Below, piece by piece: positions 50,151-58,738 of a stretch of 64,000 bases of DNA. The DNA lies in NCBI RefSeq assembly GCF_015354405.1, contig NZ_JADKYP010000006.1, positions 124,001 to 188,000 of the forward strand, read 5' to 3'. The stretch is from Nocardia sp. BSTN01 (GTDB taxonomy: Bacteria; Actinomycetota; Actinomycetes; Mycobacteriales; Mycobacteriaceae). The first letter of the stretch is position 1, and each line of letters starts with the position of its first letter. The notes beneath the pieces are model-generated. The model searched no databases. It was given only the letters and a program-made list of their open reading frames with translations, and was not told the DNA's origin. A program made the position numbers and the translations under genes.

Positions 50151-51302
50151 ATGACCGACGTGCAGGGATGGGTGGATCCGGCCTTCGAGGCGGTCCGGGA
50201 GGTGTTCGCGGCCAACCTGGCCGAGGGACGTGATCTGGGCGCCTCGGTGGCGGTGTGTGTGGACGGACGACCCGTGGTGGATCTGTGGGGCGGCGTCGCG
50301 GACGAACGCACTGGGCGACCGTGGGAGCAGGACACGGCATGCGTGGTCTTCTCGTGCACGAAAGCGCTCACCGCGACGGCGGCCCTCGCCGTCGCGCAGG
50401 ACGTCGGCATCGACCCGGATGAGCCGGTCGCGCGGTGGTGGCCCGAATACGCGGTCGCCGGTAAGGAATCCACGACACTCACCGACATGCTGACCCACCG
50501 GGCCGGACTGCCCGTCTTCGAGCGGCCCATCACCGTCGCCGAGGCCGCCGATCCGGAACTGATGGCACGCACTCTCGCGGCGCAGCGCCCGATCTGGCGG
50601 CCGGGCGACGAACACGGTTATCACGCATTGACTTTCGGCTGGCTCGTGGGCGAATTCGTTCGCCGCCACGCGCATTCGACGGTCGGCGAGTATGTGCGCG
50701 GCCACTTCGGCGCGGATCTGCGCATCGGCGTCTCCGCGGAGGCGGCCGCGCAGGCGGCGCGTCTGGCCCGCCCGCCCGCTGCCGAGATGGTGTGGACGGA
50801 CGACAGCGGGCCGATCGATGCGGCCGCGGCGGCCCGGTTGGTGGAGGCGTATCGCGATCCGGATTCGCTGCTGATGCGCTCCTCGTCCAATCCTGCTGCC
50901 GCATACAACAATTCGGAGGTCCTGGCGGGCGGGTGGCCGGCGTCCGGTCTGGTCGTCACGGCTCGTGCTCTCGCCGGCTTCTATCGCGACCTCGTCGCGG
51001 GAACGCTGCTACCGCGGGCGGTCCTCGCGGAGGCCACACGAGAGCGGGTGCGCGGGGTGGACGCGGTGCTGCAACTCGAGACGGCCTTGGGCTGGGGATA
51101 CATGCTGCCGTCGCAGAATTTCGTGCTGCCGGATACCGCGGCACCCACCGCGTTCGGGCATCCCGGCGCGGGTGGCTCGATCGGCATGGGCGATCTCGAC
51201 AACCGGGTCGCGATCGCCTTCGTGCCGAATCTGCGCCGTGACTGGCTCGCCGGTGACCGGCGAGCCTACGAGCTGGTCGCCGCCGTCTACGATTGCCTCT
51301 GA
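50151..51302 (+). CDS. Serine beta-lactamase-like hydrolase / esterase (LipL-type)
   Basis: 383 residues from ATG 50151. Class C beta-lactamase fold with S-x-x-K as S-C-T-K (in V-F-S-C-T-K-A-L) and a Tyr motif near G-Y-H-A-L-T-F-G-W. C-terminal G-H-P-G-A-G-G-S-I-G-M corresponds to the H/KTG-equivalent box. No signal peptide, so cytoplasmic esterase rather than a drug beta-lactamase. A KstR-like box directly upstream suggests induction with sterol catabolism. Confidence 0.87.
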   Translation: MTDVQGWVDPAFEAVREVFAANLAEGRDLGASVAVCVDGRPVVDLWGGVADERTGRPWEQDTACVVFSCTKALTATAALAVAQDVGIDPDEPVARWWPEYAVAGKESTTLTDMLTHRAGLPVFERPITVAEAADPELMARTLAAQRPIWRPGDEHGYHALTFGWLVGEFVRRHAHSTVGEYVRGHFGADLRIGVSAEAAAQAARLARPPAAEMVWTDDSGPIDAAAAARLVEAYRDPDSLLMRSSSNPAAAYNNSEVLAGGWPASGLVVTARALAGFYRDLVAGTLLPRAVLAEATRERVRGVDAVLQLETALGWGYMLPSQNFVLPDTAAPTAFGHPGAGGSIGMGDLDNRVAIAFVPNLRRDWLAGDRRAYELVAAVYDCL

Positions 51303-51323
51303 TATCTCCGGGGTCTCGCGGAT

Positions 51324-51719
51324 TCAGGCGAATGCGGCCGCTCTGCGGAGGGCGTCGAGGGTGGTTTCGGGTGAAGTGTTGAAGCAGAACCGGATTCCCG
51401 GCGCTGCCGCGGCGACGAGATTGACGACGCGTTCGAACAACAGGGTGTGCTCGGGGACGGCTCGCACCGCCCCGCCCACCATGACGAGGTCGAACGATCG
51501 GTCCGCCAGCACCGCGCGGAGGTCGTTCTCGGCTTCGTCGGGCGAGGCGGAGACCAGGCACGGTGTGATGTCGAATTCGGTGTCCCGGAGGGCGGCGTTG
51601 GCGGCGTCGACCCGGGCTGTGAGTTGCTCCTCGTCCAGATCGGGAAAGCGACTGTAGTCCAGCGCTCGTGGATGCAGTCCGATGGTCAGTGCGCGGAGGC
51701 GGGCGGCGGGATCGGTCAT
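51324..51719 (-). CDS. Hypothetical protein, Rossmann-like
   Basis: 131 residues from ATG 51719 (AGAGGAG upstream). Contains L-H-P-R-A-L-D-Y-S-R-F-P-D-L and F-D-L-V-M-V-G-G-A-V-R, suggesting an alpha/beta fold. Divergent from the MarR gene, and a short dyad lies between them, so it may be the MarR target. Function unknown. Confidence 0.65.
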   Translation of the reverse strand: MTDPAARLRALTIGLHPRALDYSRFPDLDEEQLTARVDAANAALRDTEFDITPCLVSASPDEAENDLRAVLADRSFDLVMVGGAVRAVPEHTLLFERVVNLVAAAAPGIRFCFNTSPETTLDALRRAAAFA

Positions 51720-51786
51720 CGTGTCTCCTCTGGGAAAGGGAATGAGAGCTTGTGCACGTGGGACGATGGGCCTGCTCGGCGATTTA

Positions 51787-51797
51787 GCTTTGAAAGC
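51787..51797. promoter_or_regulatory. Short dyad upstream of MarR gene
   Basis: GCTTT-G-AAAGC in the 101-bp divergent region, 24 nt before the MarR ATG. Candidate MarR operator; short, so uncertain. Confidence 0.4.
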
Positions 51798-51820
51798 AAA
51801 GGTATTTGAGGGAGAAAGGT

Positions 51821-52279
51821 ATGTCAACGGAGAACGACGGCCTGTCCCTGGACGACAGCGTCCGGGCGATGGTGCTACTCATGCCGCGACTGGTCGGCCG
51901 GGCCAAACGCCTGCCGGTTCCCGAAGCCCTGCGATCATTCGATCTGGCACCGCGCCACCTGTCGTTGTTGACATATGTGCTGTTCGACGGGCCGCTCCCG
52001 GTCAACGAACTGGCGAGGCGACTGGAGGTGGCGCCGACCACCGTGAGCCTGATGATCGGCGACCTCAGCCGCCAAGGTGTCCTGGAGCGCCGCACCGACG
52101 ACAACGACCGGCGGCGCACCCTCGTCGCGATCGCCGACGCGCACCGAACGGCCGTGGCGGACTGGCTCGGCGGTGCGGATCGGGGGTGGCGCGCCGCGCT
52201 GGGCCCGCTGACCGCGGAGCAGCGGGCCCTGGTCATCACGACACTGCGCGCCTACGAGGAAGCCGTCTCAGCCGGCTGA
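51821..52279 (+). CDS. MarR-family transcriptional regulator
   Basis: 152 residues. HTH V-N-E-L-A-R-R-L-E-V-A-P-T-T-V-S-L-M-I and wing R-R-T-D-D-N-D-R-R-R-T-L-V. ATG at 51821 after GGAGAAAGG. Convergent with the SnoaL/FMN-reductase pair and divergent from the gene at 51324. Confidence 0.88.
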   Translation: MSTENDGLSLDDSVRAMVLLMPRLVGRAKRLPVPEALRSFDLAPRHLSLLTYVLFDGPLPVNELARRLEVAPTTVSLMIGDLSRQGVLERRTDDNDRRRTLVAIADAHRTAVADWLGGADRGWRAALGPLTAEQRALVITTLRAYEEAVSAG

Positions 52280-52295
52280 CACCGCGGAAGCCCGG

Positions 52296-52763
52296 TCAGG
52301 GTTCGAGATCGACGACGCCTGTGCCGCGGGCGATGTCGAACGGCACCGACACCTGGTCGTGCGCGATCAGCCAGACGCCGTCGATCTTTCGCATTCCGTA
52401 GGTGACGCGGACCCACATACCGCTGGTGGCCACCCCGTTCTTCATCGTGCCGTGCAGTCGCGCGAACCCGTGCCCGAATGCCACGTCCTCGCCCACGGTG
52501 AACGTCAGGTCGCGAATCTCGTAGTTCACGTCCTCGAAGAACAGGAACACCTTGGCCCAGTTGTCCAGTTTCGCCGCGATGCCGACGTGCTGGAGTGGCG
52601 GCTCGACATCGAAGGACACGACGTCGGTCGCGTACGCCTGCCGCACCGCGTCGAGATCCTTGGCGCGCAGTCCGTCGATCACCCGGTCGATCTGCCGGCG
52701 GATCTCGGCTTCCTCGGCCGCGATGCGGTCGGCGCGGGACTGAAAGTCGTTGGATACGGTCAT
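52296..52763 (-). CDS. SnoaL-like / NTF2-fold protein (SgcJ-type)
   Basis: 155 residues. Helical start R-R-Q-I-D-R-V-I-D-G-L-R-A-K-D-L-D, then V-S-F-D-V-E-P-P-L-Q-H and V-R-V-T-Y-G-M-R-K-I-D-G-V-W-L-I-A-H-D-Q-V-S-V-P. This is the ketosteroid-isomerase-like fold seen in many small stress or secondary-metabolism proteins. 11 nt after the FMN reductase gene on the same strand. Confidence 0.84.
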   Translation of the reverse strand: MTVSNDFQSRADRIAAEEAEIRRQIDRVIDGLRAKDLDAVRQAYATDVVSFDVEPPLQHVGIAAKLDNWAKVFLFFEDVNYEIRDLTFTVGEDVAFGHGFARLHGTMKNGVATSGMWVRVTYGMRKIDGVWLIAHDQVSVPFDIARGTGVVDLEP

Positions 52764-52774
52764 GTTTCGACTCC

Positions 52775-53359
52775 TCAGGAATTGGCGAGAGTGGTTTCGG
52801 CGCCGGCCCGCAGCGAGGCCAGCGCGGTGCTCCAGGCGATGACTTGGCCCAGTGTCTTGTCCAGCGCGGCGCCGTGATGGTCACGCGGGGTGAAGGTGGT
52901 GTGGTTCTCGAAATCGGTGAGCACCGAGATGGCGACCTGATAACCCACATCGGCCATGCCCAGCGACCCGCAGACGGCCCGCAGTTGCACGACCGCGCGG
53001 GCGCCGCCGTTCGCGCCGTAGGAGACGAATCCGACCGCCTTGTCGACCCACTCGGCGAACGCGTGATCGAGGGCGTTCTTCAGCACCCCCGGCATTCCAC
53101 CGTTGTATTCGGGCGTCACCAGGACGAAACCGTCGAACGGTGCGATCCGTTCTGCCCAGGCCCGGGTGTGCGCATGCACCGAGGGGCCGAACATCGGCGG
53201 CACCGGCTCGTCCAGATGCGGCAGCGGGTGATCGCGCAGATCGATCAGGTCGAACTCGGCGTCGCCGCGACGCGATGCCGAGTCCAGAACCCACTGCGCG
53301 ATCTGGGCACCGTTGCGGTTGGGGCGGGTACTGCCGAGGATGATGCCGATTCTGGTCAT
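52775..53359 (-). CDS. NADPH-dependent FMN reductase
   Basis: 194 residues, flavodoxin fold: L-G-S-T-R-P-N-R-N-G phosphate loop, T-P-E-Y-N-G-G-M-P-G-V-L-K-N-A-L-D and a late G-A-N-G-G-A-R-A. It would supply reduced FMN or reduce quinones/azo compounds. First gene of a pair with the SnoaL-like gene. Confidence 0.88.
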   Translation of the reverse strand: MTRIGIILGSTRPNRNGAQIAQWVLDSASRRGDAEFDLIDLRDHPLPHLDEPVPPMFGPSVHAHTRAWAERIAPFDGFVLVTPEYNGGMPGVLKNALDHAFAEWVDKAVGFVSYGANGGARAVVQLRAVCGSLGMADVGYQVAISVLTDFENHTTFTPRDHHGAALDKTLGQVIAWSTALASLRAGAETTLANS

Positions 53360-53517
53360 TTCCGGAACTCCTGGATGGCTGAAAACCTGTACGTCCTTCC
53401 GACGACGCAGCCGCCCGGAATGTCAGGCGGTGGGTGTGCCCGGCGGCTCGCGGTCGCGACGGTGGGTCGGGACCTGGTTGCGCGGTGTGCGGATCGGCGC
53501 TGGTTACGATCGTTTTC

Positions 53518-54006
53518 ATGCTGCGAGGACTTGCTGGTACAGCCGTGGTGGTCGGTGTGGCTCTGGCCGGGGCCGCGGGGCCGGGGCTGGCCGAACCCAC
53601 CCCCACCGCATTCGCCGCCGGCACCGAAGGACTGGATCCGCTGCTGGCCGCCGCCTACACGATGGCCGAACGCCAGGCTCATCAGCAGGGCGTGCCGCTC
53701 GAGATCGTGTCCGGTCACCGCACGCGCGACGAGCAGGAACAGCTGTGGGAGCAGGGCATCGCCACCTACGGCGGCCCCGACGCCGCGCGGCGGTGGGTGC
53801 TGCCGCCGGACGAATCCACGCACGTGAGCGGCAAGGCGATCGACGTCGGCCCGCAGCAGGGGGCGCAGTGGTTGCAGGACAACGGAAATCGGTGGGGGTT
53901 GTGCCGGACATTCGACAACGAGTGGTGGCACTTCGAGTTGCAGACCTTCCCCGGCGCCGCCTGCCCGCCCCGGTGGCCTGACGCCAGTGTCCGTCCGCAC
54001 CGATAG
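53518..54006 (+). CDS. Exported D-alanyl-D-alanine carboxypeptidase, VanY/M15 family
   Basis: 162 residues. Signal peptide (L-R-G-L-A-G-T-A-V-V-V-G-V-A-L-A-G-A-A-G, cleavage near L-A-E). M15 zinc ligands in S-T-H-V-S-G-K-A-I-D-V (H and D) and W-W-H-F-E-L (H). S-G-H-R-T-R-D-E-Q binds the substrate. It trims peptidoglycan stem peptides outside the membrane. Short, catalytic domain only. Confidence 0.9.
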   Translation: MLRGLAGTAVVVGVALAGAAGPGLAEPTPTAFAAGTEGLDPLLAAAYTMAERQAHQQGVPLEIVSGHRTRDEQEQLWEQGIATYGGPDAARRWVLPPDESTHVSGKAIDVGPQQGAQWLQDNGNRWGLCRTFDNEWWHFELQTFPGAACPPRWPDASVRPHR

Positions 54007-54162
54007 CGCGAAACTCGCGAATCGGATAGCTACCAACCGGTATTCAGCAAACTTTCGGAGACACGCCGATTGTCCTGTCCAATACCGGTGTGGCGCACTC
54101 GCGGATGGGGCACTGTAAATGTCTGGCGGTTTCCCGGCAGACGGGCCGGGACGCTCGAAGCG

Positions 54163-54468
54163 ATGGAGGTTCGGGTGCGAGGGCGGGTTCCGGTACGGCG
54201 GAGCGGTGCGATACGTGGCAATGCGGTGCACAGCGAGACCGGGCCGGAGATACCCACGGTCCAGCTGATCCCCGAGACCGGTCTGGCCTCGATTCCGTGC
54301 GGATGGCTGCTGCCGGAACTGCCCACCGCACTGCTCATCGCGGTCTTCGTCGGCACCGGCTGGGTCGGCTACGCCGCCTCCGACCGGCCGATTCCCGATC
54401 CGCCGCTGACCGTCGTGGTCGCACCCGGCGACCGGGATTCGTTGTCGGTCACCTTCGGCGATCGGTGA
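54163..54468 (+). CDS. Hypothetical protein with one membrane helix
   Basis: 101 residues from ATG 54163 (the frame is open from 54070). A helix at about 52-73 (A-L-L-I-A-V-F-V-G-T-G-W-V-G) is followed by a short Pro/Asp tail. Not recognisable. It occupies the place downstream of jetC where jetD would be expected, on the opposite strand. Confidence 0.5.
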   Translation: MEVRVRGRVPVRRSGAIRGNAVHSETGPEIPTVQLIPETGLASIPCGWLLPELPTALLIAVFVGTGWVGYAASDRPIPDPPLTVVVAPGDRDSLSVTFGDR

Positions 54469-54470
54469 GC

Positions 54471-54498
54471 CGCGCCGGGAGCGAATATGCCCGGCGCG
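54471..54498. terminator. Hairpin between jetC and convergent gene
   Basis: CGCGCCGGG (54471-54479) pairs perfectly with CCCGGCGCG (54490-54498) over a 10-nt loop, 13 nt past the jetC stop. It marks the end of the jet operon. Confidence 0.65.
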
Positions 54499-54511
54499 CA
54501 ACCGGTTACGC

Positions 54512-57500
54512 TCAGCTGGTCGGTTCCAGTGCCTCGTCGAAGGTGATGCCTCCCTCGACGGTGTGCGGGGTGCGGCGCCGGTTGGGCGAGCCCAGGGCGG
54601 TGGTCAGATCGGAGCCGTCGTGCTCGGCAAGCAGCGCCGAGGAATCCCAGACCAGCAGGGTCGCGCTGACGGTGTTCTCGGCCGCCGAATGGGCGAGATC
54701 GTAGTGCGCGCACGCGGGCACGTGATCGTAGGTGATCCACAGGTCGTAGCCGGTCATGAACAGGTCCAGATCGAAATCGACCGAAAGGCCGAGCAATTCG
54801 CTGCGACCGTTGTCGTCGACGCCGGCGAACGCCTCGTCCAGCGCGAGCAGTCGCGGCGCCTGCGGATCGGCCGAATCCAGCATCACGTGCGCGGCGGCGA
54901 ACAGCGGAAGATGCAGCGACACCGACTGTTCGCCACCCGAGAGCGCGCTGTGCCGCGCCACGGTGAGCCGATCCTCGGAGCCGTCGGCGGTCACCAGGGT
55001 GAACGAGAACACCCGCCAGGTGCGATAGTCCAGGGTGGTCGCCAGGATCTCCGGATAGGACCGTTCCGGATGGGCCGCGCGCGCCGCACGGATCTCGGCG
55101 GCGAAATGCGCACGCACCGTGGCCAATTCGCCGGGTCCCAGGTCGGCAGCGGCCCGGTCGAGCAGCTTGCACACCGCGCGCGCCGACTCCGACAGATTGT
55201 CGGCCAGCACCCAGTGCACGCCGATGGTGTTACCCGAGGACATGCGCCGCTGCTTCATCTCCGCGCCCATCCGGGCGATGAGATCGCGGGCATCGCAGGT
55301 GCGTTCGTGGATCTGCTGCGCGAGTCCGGTCAGCAGCGCGTCCTCGAGAATGCGGCGCTCGGCATCGGTGAGCAACAGTTCCTGATCGGCGCGGGCCGCG
55401 GCGATGCGGTCGGCGAAGTCGGCCAGCGCCGCCATCCCGTTGTCGTCGTGCACCTGCACCACGGTCAGGCCGTCGGCGGCATCCCACTGCAGGCGGTAGT
55501 CCTGGCGCGCGGAGGCCAGTGCGGCGTCGAATTCCTGCAGTGCCGCGGTCACCGCGCTGCGGGTCGACTTGCGGGCCGACTCCCCGGCGCGCACGGAAGC
55601 GGTGGCGGCGCGGAGGTTGTCGAACAACTCGTGCACCTCGACGGGCAGGACAGCGGTCTCACCCTCCGGCCCGCCGGATTCGATGCGATACAGCAGCTGA
55701 TCGGCGGTCGACCAGGCCGCCGGTGAACTCGGCCACCGGCTCTCGGTGGGCGCGCCCAGCAGCGAGAGCAGATCGGCCCGCGCGTAGGGGGCGAGTTGGC
55801 GGACGTCGCTGAGCAATTCGGTCAGCGCCGTGCCGAGGGACTCGTGAGCGGCGCGATAGGCGCCCTCGGCCGATCCGACCGCTTCGATCGCCTCGGCGGC
55901 GGCCTTGCGGGCGGCGCGCTGTTCGGCGCGGGCGGCGTCGATGCGCTCGCGGGCCTGCTCGAGTTCGCGGTCGATATCGGCGGCGTCGGCGCCCAACGCC
56001 TCGCGCAGCGTCTCGAGTTTGCGCGACTGCTCCTCGTAGCCGGCTCGGGCGGCCTCGGCCTCCTCGGCGAAAGCCTCGGCCAGATCCCGGGATTCGGCGA
56101 GCCGGTCGTTCGCCTCACGGGCGCGTTCGGCCTCACGCTGCTGGTCGCCGCGCAGCCGCAGCAGCGCGGTGCCGGTGTTCTCGAAATGGCGGACCGCCGC
56201 GGCGAGCGCGTCCAGTTCCGCGGGGTCGCGAGGCGCGTTGCGGGCGGCGGCGACCGCGCGCACCTTCTTGTCGGCCGCGGTGAACGCCGAGACGGCCTGG
56301 TCCAGATCATGTTCGGCCTGCGCGGCCGCCTCGGTATGCGAGCGCAGCACCCCCGCCGCCTCGGAGACCGACCGCAGCGCCGCGATCACCGCACTGCTGC
56401 GCGGCAACTCCTTCGCGGCGGCCGCCAGCCGGGCCAATTCGCCGGAGGCCTCGTCGGCGTCCGCGCGGGCGCTCTGTTCGGCCTGTTCGGCGGCGGTGAT
56501 CTCCTCGGTCAGCTCGGCCAGGCGCCGTTCCCGGCGCCGGGCCCGCGCGGTGGCGCCGATGAATTCCGCCTGCGGCTTGTGGTGGCGGCCGAGTTGCACA
56601 CCCTGCCGGAAACTCCCGTCGCCACCGACCGCGACGAGGTTCTCGGACACATGAGAGTCGTTGTCGCTCAGCGCGATCGAGGCCAGGATGTCGGCGAGAT
56701 GGATGCGCGAGACCGCGGCGATCGGCGAATCGGAATCGTCGCCGACACCGTCCTCGACGACCAGCAGTTGCGCGAGCGTGGGACCGACGGGCCGTGCACT
56801 GGGCGGGAGCGGCGTCAGGAAGACGTCCGAATCAGTCTGCGGCGCTTGGTCGTTCGCCGCGACCCAGGCGTCGAGCAAGCCCGCGGCCTGCACGGCGGCC
56901 TCGATCCCAGCGGCGCGCTCGGCGTCGACGTCGTCGGCGAAGCGCACCAGCCGCCACAGTGGCGCACCGGCACGGGTGGCCCGGGAGTCGGTGCGGCTCT
57001 GCGGTGCCGGGGGCGCGTCGTCCTGTTCGGCCGCGACCCGCTGGCGTTCGGCACGCAGCGCCGCGGCGCGGTCGCGCGCCTGATCGGCGGCCGCGCGAGC
57101 CTGACGGCGGCGGTCCCGCAGCGTTTCGGTGAGCGATTCGCTGTGCTCGGCCAGCACCTGCGGCAGCGGCGGCGCATCGTCACCGCCGGACTCTGCGAGT
57201 GCGGCGTCGAGCGCCTCGAACAATCCGGCGGCCACGGGGGAGTGCAGGTCGCGATGGATGTCCCACCAATTACGCAGGGACGCGGCGGTATTCGCGCGCG
57301 CCAACGCCACCGCGGCCTCCGCCTCGGCCAGTTCGGCGGTGGCGGTATCACGGTGGCGGCCCGCGCGTTCGACGGCGCGTTCCGCGCGGGTGCGGTCGGC
57401 CGCGGCGGCATCGGCCACCGTCAGCGCCTGGCGCACCGCGCGCACATCGGCGTCGCGTTCCTCGGCGTGACTGCGCACGGTAGTGGTGAGCTGTTCGGTG

Positions 57501-58735
57501 CGGGCCTGTTCCGGCAGCGCGGCCCAGGCGATTCCGGCTTCCTCGGCGGCCGCGCGCAGTTCGTCCTCACCTCGGGCCAGAGCCGCGGCGGCGGTGGTGA
57601 CCGCGGCGGCGGCGCGTTCGTATTCGTCGCCGCGCTGGTCGGCCGCCTGCTGGGCCTTGGTCGCCTTGTCGCGGTGGACCGCCGCCGAGGTCTCCAGCCG
57701 CCGCACCGCATCGGCCAGATCGTCGAGCTGCTGCTTGCCCTCGTAGGCGTTGGAACGCTGCAGCGTCTCCCGATCGGTCAGGGCCTGCTCGTAGGCGCGA
57801 TCGGCCTCCTCGGCTCGATGCTCGGCCGCGGTGCGCTCGGTCTCGCGTCGCTGCCGCAGTGCCGCGGCCGCGAACAGCGCCGTGCTGCCGTGGGTCACCG
57901 CGTCCAACCTTGAGCGCACCTGGTCCACATCCGACTTTGCCTGCACCGCAAGGTATTTACGATAGACGTCGACGAAGGTGCGAGTGGCGGAATCGGCGGC
58001 GACCAACCCCTCGAGCGTGCGGCCGACCTCCTCCATATCGCTGAACGAGCGGGCGGCGTCGAGGATCAGCTGATCGTCGAGCGGACGCAGACCGTCGGTC
58101 AGCGCCTGCGACAGTCCGCGCGGATCGAGGTTCTTGGCCAGCTGCGGGCGGCGCAGGGTCAGAATCAGATTGATCAACTGGTCGTAGCGCTGCACACCGA
58201 GACCGAACATGCGCGCGTCGATCGCGGCGCGATAGTCGACCGGGCGGTCCACGATCGCGTCGGTGCCGATCTGCTCGGCCAGCTGTTTGCGGGTGAAGGG
58301 CCGATCGTCGGGACCGATCAGCGAGAAGTCCACGCCCACCCGGCCGTCGGCCACGAAATACCACCGCGTCACCTTGTCCGAGGACCGGGTGGCACGCATC
58401 CCGATGCCGACGGTCACCACCTCGGGCTCCGACCAGCGCCCGCGCGCGAATTCCATCCAGACGTAGGAATAGGCCGAATCCTGTTTGCGATACAGCAGAT
58501 TCGACTTCATCGTGCGCTCTTCACCGGCGAACGGATTCAACCGGCGCGGCTCGATGCGGCCGTCGAAGACGAAGGGGAACAACACCTCCAGCGCCTTGGT
58601 CTTGCCGGAGCCGTTCGGCCCGCGCAGCACCAGCCGTCCGTCCGCGAAGCAGAATTCCTGATCCCGGTAGTCCCACAGGTTGACGATCCCGGCGCGGGTG
58701 GGAATGAAGCGGACACCACCGTGAATGAGGTCCAT
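54512..58735 (-). CDS. jetC: JetC-like SMC/MukB-type ATPase of Wadjet type II (TIGR02680)
   Basis: 1407 residues. Walker A G-P-N-G-S-G-K-T at 39-46, two long Ala/Glu/Arg coiled-coil arms around a hinge-like middle, then the ABC signature L-S-G-G-E-Q near 1275 and Walker B L-L-A-L-D-E-A-F-A-G-V-D. All ATPase motifs are intact. This is the SMC motor of Wadjet, which extrudes loops on circular plasmids so that JetD can cut them. Start 3 nt after the jetB stop. No jetD follows. Confidence 0.9.
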   Translation of the reverse strand: MDLIHGGVRFIPTRAGIVNLWDYRDQEFCFADGRLVLRGPNGSGKTKALEVLFPFVFDGRIEPRRLNPFAGEERTMKSNLLYRKQDSAYSYVWMEFARGRWSEPEVVTVGIGMRATRSSDKVTRWYFVADGRVGVDFSLIGPDDRPFTRKQLAEQIGTDAIVDRPVDYRAAIDARMFGLGVQRYDQLINLILTLRRPQLAKNLDPRGLSQALTDGLRPLDDQLILDAARSFSDMEEVGRTLEGLVAADSATRTFVDVYRKYLAVQAKSDVDQVRSRLDAVTHGSTALFAAAALRQRRETERTAAEHRAEEADRAYEQALTDRETLQRSNAYEGKQQLDDLADAVRRLETSAAVHRDKATKAQQAADQRGDEYERAAAAVTTAAAALARGEDELRAAAEEAGIAWAALPEQARTEQLTTTVRSHAEERDADVRAVRQALTVADAAAADRTRAERAVERAGRHRDTATAELAEAEAAVALARANTAASLRNWWDIHRDLHSPVAAGLFEALDAALAESGGDDAPPLPQVLAEHSESLTETLRDRRRQARAAADQARDRAAALRAERQRVAAEQDDAPPAPQSRTDSRATRAGAPLWRLVRFADDVDAERAAGIEAAVQAAGLLDAWVAANDQAPQTDSDVFLTPLPPSARPVGPTLAQLLVVEDGVGDDSDSPIAAVSRIHLADILASIALSDNDSHVSENLVAVGGDGSFRQGVQLGRHHKPQAEFIGATARARRRERRLAELTEEITAAEQAEQSARADADEASGELARLAAAAKELPRSSAVIAALRSVSEAAGVLRSHTEAAAQAEHDLDQAVSAFTAADKKVRAVAAARNAPRDPAELDALAAAVRHFENTGTALLRLRGDQQREAERAREANDRLAESRDLAEAFAEEAEAARAGYEEQSRKLETLREALGADAADIDRELEQARERIDAARAEQRAARKAAAEAIEAVGSAEGAYRAAHESLGTALTELLSDVRQLAPYARADLLSLLGAPTESRWPSSPAAWSTADQLLYRIESGGPEGETAVLPVEVHELFDNLRAATASVRAGESARKSTRSAVTAALQEFDAALASARQDYRLQWDAADGLTVVQVHDDNGMAALADFADRIAAARADQELLLTDAERRILEDALLTGLAQQIHERTCDARDLIARMGAEMKQRRMSSGNTIGVHWVLADNLSESARAVCKLLDRAAADLGPGELATVRAHFAAEIRAARAAHPERSYPEILATTLDYRTWRVFSFTLVTADGSEDRLTVARHSALSGGEQSVSLHLPLFAAAHVMLDSADPQAPRLLALDEAFAGVDDNGRSELLGLSVDFDLDLFMTGYDLWITYDHVPACAHYDLAHSAAENTVSATLLVWDSSALLAEHDGSDLTTALGSPNRRRTPHTVEGGITFDEALEPTS

Positions 58736-58738
58736 GGG

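Noticed and set aside
50151-51302. Class C beta-lactamase conferring drug resistance
   Set aside because: No signal peptide and a KstR-like box; esterase/lipase-type relatives fit better.
53356-54501. Minus-strand 381-residue frame just downstream of jetC, considered as jetD
   Set aside because: Translation shows no DUF2399/Toprim features and lies opposite the VanY-like gene; jetD is judged absent.
55796-57913. 705-residue plus-strand open frame opposite jetC
   Set aside because: Antisense of the coiled-coil region; Gly/Arg-rich with no motif.
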